Both the position numbers and the translations under genes were made by a program. A DNA stretch of 64,000 nt from Bernardetia sp. MNP-M8. GTDB taxonomy: Bacteria; Bacteroidota; Bacteroidia; Cytophagales; Bernardetiaceae. The notes under the pieces are model-generated. The model saw nothing but the letters and a program-made list of their open reading frames with translations, searched no databases and was not told the origin of the DNA. Shown here in pieces: positions 8,201 to 16,153 of the stretch (the first letter of the stretch is position 1; each line of letters starts with the position of its first letter). The stretch lies in contig NZ_CP147012.1 of the NCBI RefSeq assembly GCF_037126285.1, positions 558,001 to 622,000 of the forward strand, read 5' to 3'.

Positions 8201-9106
8201 TTGAACACTCACAAAATAAATTCTACCTCTCATTCAGATTTTTTGAATGAAAGTCGACAAGATCCAATTACAGGTGATTTGATTGTAGAAGGCGATGAAA
8301 TCGTTTTTTGCAAGGAATGTAAATCGGCTTTTTTAAAAAGCTCGTGGGAATATCTAAACGAAAAACATTGTAATCAGAACAGAACTTTAGCCATTTTTCC
8401 AGTAAAAAAGACACTCAATTTAAAATCGAAGAGGCAATATTTTAAAGCGTATCTGCACAGTATTTCAGATTGGAAACAGTTTGACACACAGCTTAAAACA
8501 TTGCCTTGGTTACTTTCTAGTTTGGATTTGAAGGAATATAAAAAGACGAAAAATGATATAAATTTCACATTTGGAAAAGTAGTTTCAATTTCTATATTAT
8601 CAATTTTTTTATTTATGGAAGGAGTACAAAACGATTTTATAAATAATGATTTAGCTATAATAGGTTTTATAATTCTTATGATTATTTCAGTTTCAGCTAT
8701 CATATTTTTTTGGTCTAAAATAGCATCAAAAGATACTGAATTTGTATTAGACAAAAATAGCGCACCTTCCATTAGCATAGAAAAAGACCAAATTATTGTT
8801 TTTATGCCTTATAAAGAGCAAAAAGTAACTCTAGCAAAACACAAAATCGAAGAAATTGAGCTTATTCCGAAAGAAGAAAATAATTACAAATTACGTGTTT
8901 CATACAAAACAGGAACTATGTTTTTCTCCATGAATCTAAATCATTTAAAGTTTGAAAATTTGATAGAAACACTTTATGAGTGGTCAAATACCGTCAGAAT
9001 TGATTTAACAAAAGTAAAATTTGCAGTAAGTGGAATGAGAGATTATAGTTATTTGTATGCTTCCTTGGATGATGATGATGAAAATCCGAATTTACTTTTG
9101 CCTTAA
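8201..9106 (+). CDS. Membrane protein with N-terminal RING-like zinc-binding segment (paralog 2)
   Basis: Paralog of the protein at 1222-2088. The open frame runs from a TTG at 8120, but the in-frame TTG at 8201 gives MNTHKINSTSHSDFLNESRQ. That aligns with the start of paralog 1 (MHTHIIQNPRHKAFLDENRS), so 8201 was chosen (301 residues). The shared head is DPITGDLIVEGDEIVFCKEC, then KSAFLKSSWEYL and KHCNQ. A linker block DWKQFDTQLKTLPW follows, then two hydrophobic segments (about 130-180) and a C-terminal domain with IIVFMPYKEQKVTLAKHKIE and LFFSMNLN-type strands. The linker and C-terminal domain are shared closely with the gene 52 bp downstream. Function is unknown; a one-zinc RING-like fold is inference. 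Confidence 0.75.
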   Translation: MNTHKINSTSHSDFLNESRQDPITGDLIVEGDEIVFCKECKSAFLKSSWEYLNEKHCNQNRTLAIFPVKKTLNLKSKRQYFKAYLHSISDWKQFDTQLKTLPWLLSSLDLKEYKKTKNDINFTFGKVVSISILSIFLFMEGVQNDFINNDLAIIGFIILMIISVSAIIFFWSKIASKDTEFVLDKNSAPSISIEKDQIIVFMPYKEQKVTLAKHKIEEIELIPKEENNYKLRVSYKTGTMFFSMNLNHLKFENLIETLYEWSNTVRIDLTKVKFAVSGMRDYSYLYASLDDDDENPNLLLP

Positions 9107-9158
9107 TTTTTTAAACTTTGAATGTAAATAACAAAAATTTAACTAAAACAATTTAATT

Positions 9159-9797
9159 TTGGAAAAAATACTCATTTCAAAGCATAAAGAACACTATTTC
9201 AAAACCCATTTGATTAACCTTTCAGATTGGAAACAATTTGAATTACAACTCAAAACATTGCCATGGGAAGTTTCTAGTTTGGACATGAAAGAGTTTAAAG
9301 AGAAACCTAAACATTCAGTTGCACGCTTAGGCATATTTATAAGCTCATTATTATTATTTTCTCTTTTGATTTATCTAATTTCCATTATCACTCATTCCTA
9401 TCTAATACTCTTTTTATTTATAACAGGAATTATGCTTATTGGAATGTTTTTAAGTGAAGGTTTGAAGATGATAGATAAGCTAAAAAAACCAATCATAAGC
9501 ATAGAACAAGACCAAATCATTGTATTTATGCCCTATAAAGAACAAAAAGTAATTTTGGAAAAACATAAAATTGAAGAAATTAAACTGATTCCAAAAGAGG
9601 AGAATAATTATCAATTACAGATTTCATTCAAAGAAGAAGTATTGTTCTTTTCAATGAATCTAAATGAAGATATGCTCAATAATTTAATAAAAATACTTAC
9701 AGATTGGTCAGATACAGTAAAAATTGATTTATCAAATTATAATAATTTCAAAATCAACTTACTTAATAACCAAAAAAATCCCTTTGCAGCTTTATAG
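9159..9797 (+). CDS. Membrane protein lacking the RING-like head (paralog 3)
   Basis: 212 residues from a TTG start; the frame is closed by a stop 12 bases upstream, so no RING-like segment can be encoded. It starts directly in the linker block (HYFKTHLINLSDWKQF, then LKTLPWEVSSLDMKEF), followed by two transmembrane segments (about 60-105). The C-terminal domain PIISIEQDQIIVFMPYKEQK is almost the same as in paralog 2. It looks like a tandem duplicate of the upstream gene that lost its 5' part. The 3' end overlaps the convergent glycosyltransferase gene by 61 bp. Confidence 0.72.
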   Translation: MEKILISKHKEHYFKTHLINLSDWKQFELQLKTLPWEVSSLDMKEFKEKPKHSVARLGIFISSLLLFSLLIYLISIITHSYLILFLFITGIMLIGMFLSEGLKMIDKLKKPIISIEQDQIIVFMPYKEQKVILEKHKIEEIKLIPKEENNYQLQISFKEEVLFFSMNLNEDMLNNLIKILTDWSDTVKIDLSNYNNFKINLLNNQKNPFAAL

Positions 9798-10606
9798 TTC
9801 TTATATTTTAATGATTCTTTGAAATGATATAGTACAGAAATAGAGAGTGATTTATATTCTTCTTTATTTCGACACAAATAAAATCCTTTTTGACAGACTT
9901 TAAAAGTAGAATAAAGATGAGGGTTATTTTTTTTCTTAAATGTAGAGGAATGAGAATGATTTGTCTTTCTATAAAAAGTCAGATTTTCATTAAGGAAAAT
10001 ATATTTCCACTTTCTACTACTTCGCACCCAAAAGTCATAATCTTCATACGAAAGTGATTCATCATAACCTCCTAATTCTTCCAAAACCTCTCTTTTAATT
10101 AGCATTGTAGGCGAACAAATCATTCCTCCTGCTCTGATTAGTTCTTTAAAAATAAAACCGTCTTTTGGTAGTTTTTTGTACCAATCAAAATAATAGTTTC
10201 CTAGTTTGTTGCTGTTTTCATCAACTTCTTCATTTATTAGGGTAGCATTTGTAAAACAAACTCCTGTTTGAGTATCAGCACTTTCTAAAATCTTGACTTG
10301 TTTCTCTAGTTTATCAATTTCAAATTTGTCATCGGCTGCCAAATCTATGATATACCTTCCTTTCGAAATTCTAAAACCTTCATTAAAAGCTGCACAGTTT
10401 CCTTTATTATGTTCTAAATGAATAGTTTGAAGATTTTGAAGAGGATTATTTTTTACAATTTTATCTATAATTTCTTTGCTGTTATCCGTACTGGCATCAT
10501 TTACGATAATCAATTCCCAATTTTTATAGGTCTGATTAAAGATAGAATACAGAGCTTCTTCGATAAAATTGGAATGATTGTAACACAAACAAATTATTGA
10601 AACCAT
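9737..10606 (-). CDS. Family 2 glycosyltransferase
   Basis: Inverting GT-A glycosyltransferase; transfers a sugar from a nucleotide donor in cell-surface glycan synthesis. Residues 1-100 carry the GT2 signature: MVSIICLCYNHSNFIEEAL, then NQTYKNWELIIVNDASTDNS, and the metal-binding ADD in DLAADDKFE (the DxD equivalent). EDYDFWVRSSRKWK near residue 195 is the ED motif with the catalytic Asp. No transmembrane segment is evident in the 289 residues. No other glycan genes are nearby, so the acceptor cannot be inferred. Confidence 0.92.
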   Translation of the reverse strand: MVSIICLCYNHSNFIEEALYSIFNQTYKNWELIIVNDASTDNSKEIIDKIVKNNPLQNLQTIHLEHNKGNCAAFNEGFRISKGRYIIDLAADDKFEIDKLEKQVKILESADTQTGVCFTNATLINEEVDENSNKLGNYYFDWYKKLPKDGFIFKELIRAGGMICSPTMLIKREVLEELGGYDESLSYEDYDFWVRSSRKWKYIFLNENLTFYRKTNHSHSSTFKKKNNPHLYSTFKVCQKGFYLCRNKEEYKSLSISVLYHFKESLKYKNYKAAKGFFWLLSKLILKLL

Positions 10607-10660
10607 TTTTAGATAGAATATTCTTTAGGACTTTCGCAAATGTAAAAACCTACAAAATTT

Positions 10661-10688
10661 CTGATTCAAGTGTCGACGCTTGAATCAG
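10661..10688. terminator. Near-perfect 28-base palindrome downstream of the T9SS cargo gene
   Basis: CTGATTCAAG (10661-10670) pairs with CTTGAATCAG (10679-10688) around GTCGAC, with one mismatch in the whole palindrome. It lies just past the 3' end of the minus-strand gene at 10720-12672 and before the start of the GT2 gene. Confidence 0.6.
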
Positions 10689-10719
10689 GTTTATAAAATA
10701 AAAATTTCGTGTATTTGCT

Positions 10720-12672
10720 CTATTTTTGAATCACTAGTTTCTTAACAGTAGTAAAATTTTTGTACTGACATCTAACTAAATACATTCCATTTTTCATAAA
10801 AGCAGGAAGTTTTATTTCTTTATCAGTAGCAAAAGAAGAATATGGATTTAATGAATATTCTCCTAAAACTTTTCCAGTTAAATCTATAATTTGAACAGCC
10901 TCAACTTTGCCATTCAAATTTATTTTATCCTGTGCAGGATTAGGATATAACACTAAATTTTGTTGCCACAGCTCATATCCATTATTTTCTGTAACATCTT
11001 CAATTGCTGTAACGACATCTTCTTTTGAAAAAACAGGACGTAGCATCAGACTTCCATCAACAAATTCGTTTTGCTCCCAATAATTTCGAACATTAAAAAA
11101 CATTTTGCTTTTAGAATCTGTCTGCAAATCCAATCCGATAGGCAACATATTTTCGCCTAATTGTTGAATTCCTATATAAATAGTGTCTGAAACATCAATA
11201 GAACGAGAAAGAGCAATGCGTTTAAATTCATTTATGTTATCAGAATATCTAAGAATGGTATTTTGAGTAAGCATAACAGAATCTGTGATTTCAGTTTTTG
11301 AAAAATCAATTTTTTTCCAAACTTTAATATTAAAAGTTTGATTTTCTACACTTGCTCCAATTCTTGCAAAATAAACATCTATATGAGTCAGCACATCAGG
11401 TTGTGAGACATAATACTGATAGGCAAGTTGCCCAAATTTTTGATTAATTCCTGCTGCATATTCTGCTGTTCCGTCATCGTAAGCATAATAATCTTTAAAT
11501 ACAGAAGTTTGGCTAATTGTATCATTGCTTCTAGTATAAACTCCTCCAAAATTCTCATCTGGTTCTCTTGTATTTACTTGAAACTGATGCGTAATGGTCA
11601 TCGAATCCTGTCCTTGTGGTAATAGATTGGCATAGGGAATAGCTACAATTTTTTTGTTTCTCTCAAAACCTTCAATTAATGTAGAAGAAGAAGCTCTCTC
11701 ATCATCCAAACCATACCAATAACCTAAAATATCTTTTGTTTCTTCGTTTCTGACTTCACACAAATAAGAAATTACATTGAATGTTTGATCTAAATTATTT
11801 ACAGTAGAAAAAATAGAATCTGTTAAAAATTGTGTTGTATCACTCCAAAAATGATCATAAGGAACAGCCGAATAAGGTTTGATAAAATGAGTAGGAGATT
11901 GGCTTGTGGCTACATCTAAGAAAACAGTATCAGTGGCATTTCTATTTGTATTAAAATAAATATAATCTACATTCCAAACATCAAATGCTCCTGAGAGACG
12001 ATTATAAGAAGTAAAACGAAACTGCAAACTATCATGAAAAAACTTTTCGTCTTCTATTTTGAAGATAATATGTTCGAAGCGTTTGGTATCAATTCTACCT
12101 CCTCTTTTTTCCCATTGTTGCTCCCAGTTTCCTTCATCATCTAAAAACTCTACTTTCAAAAAGTCTGTTGTATCAGGTGTTTCTCCATTTCCACGAGCCT
12201 GTACCATAAAAGAAAAGAAAAGTTCTTCACTTGGATCGACTAAGGTCAAATCAAAACGTTGAGAAGTAAGTGTGTCTCCCAAACCCTGACGAGTTGGAAA
12301 AAGTTGGTCATAAGGCTTTCCATTTGCTGCTACACCATCAAAAGTAGCCACATTTTTTGTTGGTGGATTCAATGGAATTCCGTTATTGATAAAAACGCCA
12401 CTCCCTTTTATCCATTTAGCCGAATCAGCCATACCTACTGAAGTAGTGGAAAAATCTTCAAAGAAAGGTAATGTAAGCACAATTGTGTCTTCTTCTATAC
12501 GTTGAATTTTGTTCAGACGAGGAGATAAAGAGTTCGTTTTTTTAGTGTCTTTGTGTTTTTGAGAGCTGTTTTGAGTTTGAATAGGAAAAATCAAAATTTG
12601 AGCAACAGCTTGAGTATATATTCCTGTACCTATAAAAATAAGCAGGAAAAGTGTTATTATCGTTTTGTTCAT
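10720..12672 (-). CDS. Secreted protein with type IX secretion (T9SS) C-terminal sorting domain
   Basis: 650 residues. The signal peptide ends near residue 25 (TQAVAQ). The C-terminal 80 residues are a type A sorting domain: NLVLYPNPAQDKINLNGKVE, then VQIIDLTGKVLGEY and NGMYLVRCQYKNFTTVKKLV, ending in IQK. Such proteins cross the outer membrane through the T9SS and are anchored or released after domain cleavage. The middle region (about 60-550) is beta-rich, with many aromatic D/N/T strands (for example LPFFEDFSTTSVGMADSAKW near residue 70, typical of choice-of-anchor/jelly-roll modules). No catalytic motif is visible. Confidence 0.9.
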   Translation of the reverse strand: MNKTIITLFLLIFIGTGIYTQAVAQILIFPIQTQNSSQKHKDTKKTNSLSPRLNKIQRIEEDTIVLTLPFFEDFSTTSVGMADSAKWIKGSGVFINNGIPLNPPTKNVATFDGVAANGKPYDQLFPTRQGLGDTLTSQRFDLTLVDPSEELFFSFMVQARGNGETPDTTDFLKVEFLDDEGNWEQQWEKRGGRIDTKRFEHIIFKIEDEKFFHDSLQFRFTSYNRLSGAFDVWNVDYIYFNTNRNATDTVFLDVATSQSPTHFIKPYSAVPYDHFWSDTTQFLTDSIFSTVNNLDQTFNVISYLCEVRNEETKDILGYWYGLDDERASSSTLIEGFERNKKIVAIPYANLLPQGQDSMTITHQFQVNTREPDENFGGVYTRSNDTISQTSVFKDYYAYDDGTAEYAAGINQKFGQLAYQYYVSQPDVLTHIDVYFARIGASVENQTFNIKVWKKIDFSKTEITDSVMLTQNTILRYSDNINEFKRIALSRSIDVSDTIYIGIQQLGENMLPIGLDLQTDSKSKMFFNVRNYWEQNEFVDGSLMLRPVFSKEDVVTAIEDVTENNGYELWQQNLVLYPNPAQDKINLNGKVEAVQIIDLTGKVLGEYSLNPYSSFATDKEIKLPAFMKNGMYLVRCQYKNFTTVKKLVIQK

Positions 12673-13050
12673 AACTACAAAAATAAGGAAAAATAGATTT
12701 TTTTATCGAATTGAATCGATTTGGAAGGTTAAAATTTAATTTTGTAGATATTTTTCCGATAAATAAAGTGGGAGTTGGGTGGATGTATTTTTAATTTATT
12801 TACAAAGATAATTGTTTGTCAATAGTTATCAAACTTATACAGAGCATGTTCTTTAAAATCTTTGTTTTTAGGGCAACCCATGTACTCTATGAAGTTGTTT
12901 GAGAATAGAAAAATTATGTTCTGTCTGCTACAAGTTTTATTTTTCCACAAAGTAGGGTTTGCAAATCCTATTTTATGGAAAAGTACATAGCCTTTGATTG
13001 GTGTTTTTTAGCGTCGTGACACCAGCAAATACACTTACAAAACCTATTCT
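12673..13050. other. Gene-free spacer with two hairpins, left of the MITE-like element
   Basis: No open frame worth calling. Two structured stretches are present. The first, 12941-12982, is TTTTCCA...TGGAAAA with GTAGG/CCTA pairing inside around TTTGCAAA. The second, 12989-13034, contains GGTGTTTTTT...GACACC and matches a unit on the minus strand at 34570-34612. The last nine bases are the left target duplication of the element at 13051-13241. Confidence 0.6.
12989..13034 (+). repeat. Intergenic palindromic repeat, copy A
   Basis: Aligns with the reverse complement of 34570-34612: both read AGCCTTTG, TTGGTGTTTT, AGxGT, GACACCA and CAAA in order. A shorter related piece (ACACCAACAAGGGCTTTA) is at 17746-17763. 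Confidence 0.5.
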
Positions 13051-13241
13051 TACTGTACTCTACTTTTTTTAAAAGTGTTTTTTAGTTGCAGCGCAACATT
13101 ATATAATTTATAATATTCAGAAAAAAATATCAATATTGCGTTGCGCTGCAACTTTTATAACTTTATAATTTTACTTTTTTTTACAAATATTGCGTTGCGC
13201 TGCAACTTGAATATCAAATCAAAAAAAAGTAGGGTACAGTA
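13051..13241. mobile_element. MITE-like insertion, 191 bp, with 20-bp TIRs and 9-bp target duplication
   Basis: TACTGTACTCTACTTTTTTT (13051-13070) is the inverse of 13222-13241 with one mismatch. Directly outside both ends lies ACCTATTCT (13042-13050 and 13242-13250), a 9-bp duplication. The interior is AT-rich and non-coding. It carries three copies of GTTGCGCTGCAAC, one inverted (13085-13097) and two direct (13140-13152 and 13194-13206). The TIR differs from that of the element at 942-1198, so the two belong to different families. Confidence 0.75.
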
Positions 13242-13297
13242 ACCTATTCTTAAACGACTTCTAAAAAATAAAAATGATTTATCAAAAATCCTGACTA

Positions 13298-14425
13298 TTA
13301 TTTGAATAGTTTTTTCCAAAAAGGCTTTCTAGGAGTATGCTCTTTTCCTTTTATAATTTCATCTCCTTGCGTAATTTCATCCCCCATAAGTCCAGAGATA
13401 GGTTCTAATTCTTTATAATTCTGACACACAATCTTCAATATTGCAGCTAGAGGGATAAACAAAACCATTCCAGATACTCCCCATACAAATCCACCAGTCA
13501 CCAAAGATAAAATTGCAGCTAAAGGATTCAAACTTACTTCTCCACCAATAATTTTTGGAGTAAGAAAATTTCCTTCTACAAACTGCACAGCCCAAAAAGC
13601 AATCAAAACATATAATGCCATTGTTGGACTATGATTCATGAGGGCATACAAAGCAGGTAAAAGCGCACCAACTCCTGTTCCTACATAAGGAATAATTGCC
13701 AAACAAGCAGCCAAAAAGCCAAAAAAGAAAGGAGAATCAACACCAATAATCCACAGTGCAATACTATCTAAAAGACCAATAATAAAAATAATTGTTATGA
13801 GTCCCCCAATATATTTTTGTCCTACTTGTTGTACGTCTGCTAACAGATGAGTAAAAGCAACACGATAATCTGTATGCACAAAACGCAACAATACTTTTCT
13901 TATTCCTGTACGATAAAGTAACAAAAGAAAAACATAAATTGGAACAAGTATTAATCCTGAAAAAAAGTTACTTGTCTGATTGAGAGTACCTGAAAGCAAT
14001 GAGCTTTCTGTAAGCCAAGTTTGTGCTTTTTTGAGTAAACTCTCATCATCTAGTTTTGAGTTGGGAACAATTTTGTTATACTGTTCAATTCCTTGATGTA
14101 CCAATCCTAATAATTTTCCTCTAAAATCTTCAAACTCACGCACAATACTGACTACTTGAGTAGAGAAAAAATAAAACAGACCAAACAAGCCCAATATAAC
14201 AATAAAAAAACAAATGAGAATACTCAGAATACGAGGTATGCCTTTCTTTTCAAAAAATTTACACATCGGATAAAGAATAAAAGAAATTAATACCGAATAA
14301 GTAAAAGGAATTAAAAGACCTTTAGCCTCTATTATTGCAAAGACAAAAAGCACTAAAAAAGCAACAATATAAAACGCTGTCTCGACAGAGAAAGGAAGTT
14401 TGGTAAATTGGAGATTATTTTCCAT
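13298..14425 (-). CDS. AI-2E family transporter (PerM-type membrane protein)
   Basis: Eight-helix inner-membrane protein of the AI-2E/PerM family; members export small molecules or act as Na+/H+ antiporters, and the substrate cannot be told from sequence. The frame is open from 14488, but the first 21 residues are an unlikely hydrophobic leader; MENNLQFTKLPFSVETAFYI at 14425 is the better start (375 residues). Family features are the long soluble stretch after the first helices (about residues 110-160), VDSPFFFGFLAACLAIIPYV and GTGVGALLPALYALMNHSPT. VEGNFLTPKIIGGEVSLNPL is the most conserved block of the family. The C-terminus is short and charged. Confidence 0.92.
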   Translation of the reverse strand: MENNLQFTKLPFSVETAFYIVAFLVLFVFAIIEAKGLLIPFTYSVLISFILYPMCKFFEKKGIPRILSILICFFIVILGLFGLFYFFSTQVVSIVREFEDFRGKLLGLVHQGIEQYNKIVPNSKLDDESLLKKAQTWLTESSLLSGTLNQTSNFFSGLILVPIYVFLLLLYRTGIRKVLLRFVHTDYRVAFTHLLADVQQVGQKYIGGLITIIFIIGLLDSIALWIIGVDSPFFFGFLAACLAIIPYVGTGVGALLPALYALMNHSPTMALYVLIAFWAVQFVEGNFLTPKIIGGEVSLNPLAAILSLVTGGFVWGVSGMVLFIPLAAILKIVCQNYKELEPISGLMGDEITQGDEIIKGKEHTPRKPFWKKLFK

Positions 14426-14498
14426 AAAAAGATAAAAAAAATAGAGTTTAAAAAATGATATTCCTGAAATTTGAATTAGAAGATGCAAATTTACCTAA

Positions 14499-14538
14499 AA
14501 AAAGCAAAACATAATCATACAACTACATTTTGCTTTTT
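14499..14538 (-). terminator. Hairpin terminator of the rhomboid gene
   Basis: AAAAAGCAAAA (14499-14509) pairs with TTTTGCTTTTT (14528-14538). It lies 38 bp past the stop of the minus-strand rhomboid gene and before the permease start. Confidence 0.55.
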
Positions 14539-14576
14539 ATGTTGAATAAAGCTAGAAAAAAATTACCTTTTTTAAA

Positions 14577-15242
14577 CTAAAAAGGTAAACGATAATGAGA
14601 AAGTTGAACAAAAAAATCAGAAACTGCACTAGGAATAAGTATTGCACTAATCACAAAGCCAGTTACAGCTCCGTATAAGTGAGCCGAATGATTGATATTA
14701 TCAGATGAGTTTTTGCTTTGATAATAAGAATAAATCACATACAGAGTACCCAAAATAAATGCAGGAATTGGAATCGGAATTAATAATAGATATAAATCAC
14801 TTGTAGGTTGAAATAAAATAGAAGCAAAAACAATCGCTGAAACTCCCCCTGATGCACCTAGTGAACTATAAGCAGGCATATCTTTGTATTTAAAAAACGA
14901 AGGTAAATCAGAAAGAATAATGGCAATCAAATAAACTCCTAAAAAAATAGCTGAACCCAAAATGTCTCCATAATTATTTCTATATACCTTTTCTACCACT
15001 CCTCCAAAAAAGAAAAAAGTTAGCATATTAAAACCCAAATGTGATAGTCCATTATGAATAAACCCTGATGAAAGAAGACGGTAGTATTCCTTATTTTTAT
15101 TAGCCAAAAAAGGATTATGTAATAACTTGGCTTGTAGTTCTGGATTATTAAATCCCAAAACACTAATAATAATTGTAACTACTAAAATAGCTAAAGAAAC
15201 TGAAATGACCATTTTATATAAATTTTGATGTGAATTGCTCAA
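14577..15242 (-). CDS. Rhomboid family intramembrane serine protease
   Basis: Cleaves transmembrane proteins within the membrane. The 221-residue protein has six predicted membrane helices. Conserved marks are the L1 loop with GLSHLGFNMLTFFFFGGVVE (the HxxxN of the oxyanion region), YSSLGASGGVSAIVF with catalytic Ser131, and HSAHLYGAVTGFV with catalytic His188. The substrate is unknown. The neighbours do not form an obvious pathway with it. Confidence 0.93.
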   Translation of the reverse strand: MSNSHQNLYKMVISVSLAILVVTIIISVLGFNNPELQAKLLHNPFLANKNKEYYRLLSSGFIHNGLSHLGFNMLTFFFFGGVVEKVYRNNYGDILGSAIFLGVYLIAIILSDLPSFFKYKDMPAYSSLGASGGVSAIVFASILFQPTSDLYLLLIPIPIPAFILGTLYVIYSYYQSKNSSDNINHSAHLYGAVTGFVISAILIPSAVSDFFVQLSHYRLPF

Positions 15243-15549
15243 TACAATTAGTAAGTAAATAAATAATCTAACGAAAAAATAAGTGTATTAGATAAAAATA
15301 CACTAATTTTAAATAATTTTTTAAGGAATTTATAGAATTAAATTCCTTAAAAACAGAATTAAGTCAAATAAAACAACGTGCAAACGAAACACTATCAAAA
15401 AGAACTCGTTATGTAAATAAATTGATAGCTTTACTATTATCTTTTAAGAATAGTTTGTAGGATTTTATTTAGTTAAACAAATCTATTGAAAGATAACTTT
15501 ATTTAAGTAAATCATTTCAAAAATCATCCAAAAGTAAAAAATAAAAATT
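15243..15549. other. Divergent intergenic region with a 15-bp perfect stem-loop
   Basis: 307 bp between the divergent rhomboid and DUF2061 genes, very AT-rich, with no open frame of interest. TTTTTAAGGAATTTA (15318-15332) pairs perfectly with TAAATTCCTTAAAAA (15339-15353), loop of six. As it lies upstream of both flanking genes it is not a normal terminator for either; a small RNA or a relic is possible. Confidence 0.45.
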
Positions 15550-16002
15550 GTGAAAGAAACTATATATAGAAGCATTGTAAAAGGAATCAGTTGGCGAGTA
15601 TTTGCAACCATAGATACTATTTTATTGTCATGGCTCATTACAGGTCATTTTGGAGATGCCCTAAAAATTGGTTTAGGAGAAGTTTTTACCAAAACCATTC
15701 TCTACTTTTTACATGAAAGAGCTTGGAATCGTATCAAAGAGAGTGATAATCGTTTGCTTTCTCATGGTAAAAGTTTTTTAAAAGGTGTTAGTTGGAGAAT
15801 CTTTGGAACAATAGATACCTTTATGATTGCCTTCTTTTTTACAGGAACTCCTTTTGCAGCTTCACAAATCGCAGCCTTTGAGGTAATTACTAAATTATCT
15901 CTTTATTATTTCCATGAGCGTGTTTGGGAACGTGTAATGTGGGGAAAAATAGACCGTACTCCTCATGCTACAACTGTTGAGGAATGTATAAATTGTCAAT
16001 AA
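15550..16002 (+). CDS. Tandem DUF2061 membrane protein
   Basis: 150 residues with a GTG start. Two copies of the DUF2061 unit: SIVKGISWRVFATIDTILLS with LYFLHERAWNRI, then FLKGVSWRIFGTIDTFMIAF with LYYFHERVWERV. Each unit has two membrane helices and a closing HERxW motif. DUF2061 is often found near or fused to sulfate-assimilation genes, but none lie nearby and no reaction is established. The GTG was chosen because the repeat begins six residues later and there is no better start. Confidence 0.9.
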   Translation: MKETIYRSIVKGISWRVFATIDTILLSWLITGHFGDALKIGLGEVFTKTILYFLHERAWNRIKESDNRLLSHGKSFLKGVSWRIFGTIDTFMIAFFFTGTPFAASQIAAFEVITKLSLYYFHERVWERVMWGKIDRTPHATTVEECINCQ

Positions 16003-16040
16003 AACACGATTCAGAGATTAGCTTTCAAATTATTTATAAA

Positions 16041-16077
16041 AAACACGCAATAAAATAAATGAATCTATTGCGTGTTT
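16041..16077. terminator. Bidirectional hairpin terminator between DUF2061 and gpmI
   Basis: AAACACGCAATA (16041-16052) pairs with TATTGCGTGTTT (16066-16077), T run following. The two flanking genes converge on it. Confidence 0.7.
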
Positions 16078-16153
16078 TTTACATTAAAAAAAATGTTTTT
16101 TATTTTCTAAGCTGAAACAAAATCAACATTCAAAAATAAACGTTCTTAAACTA

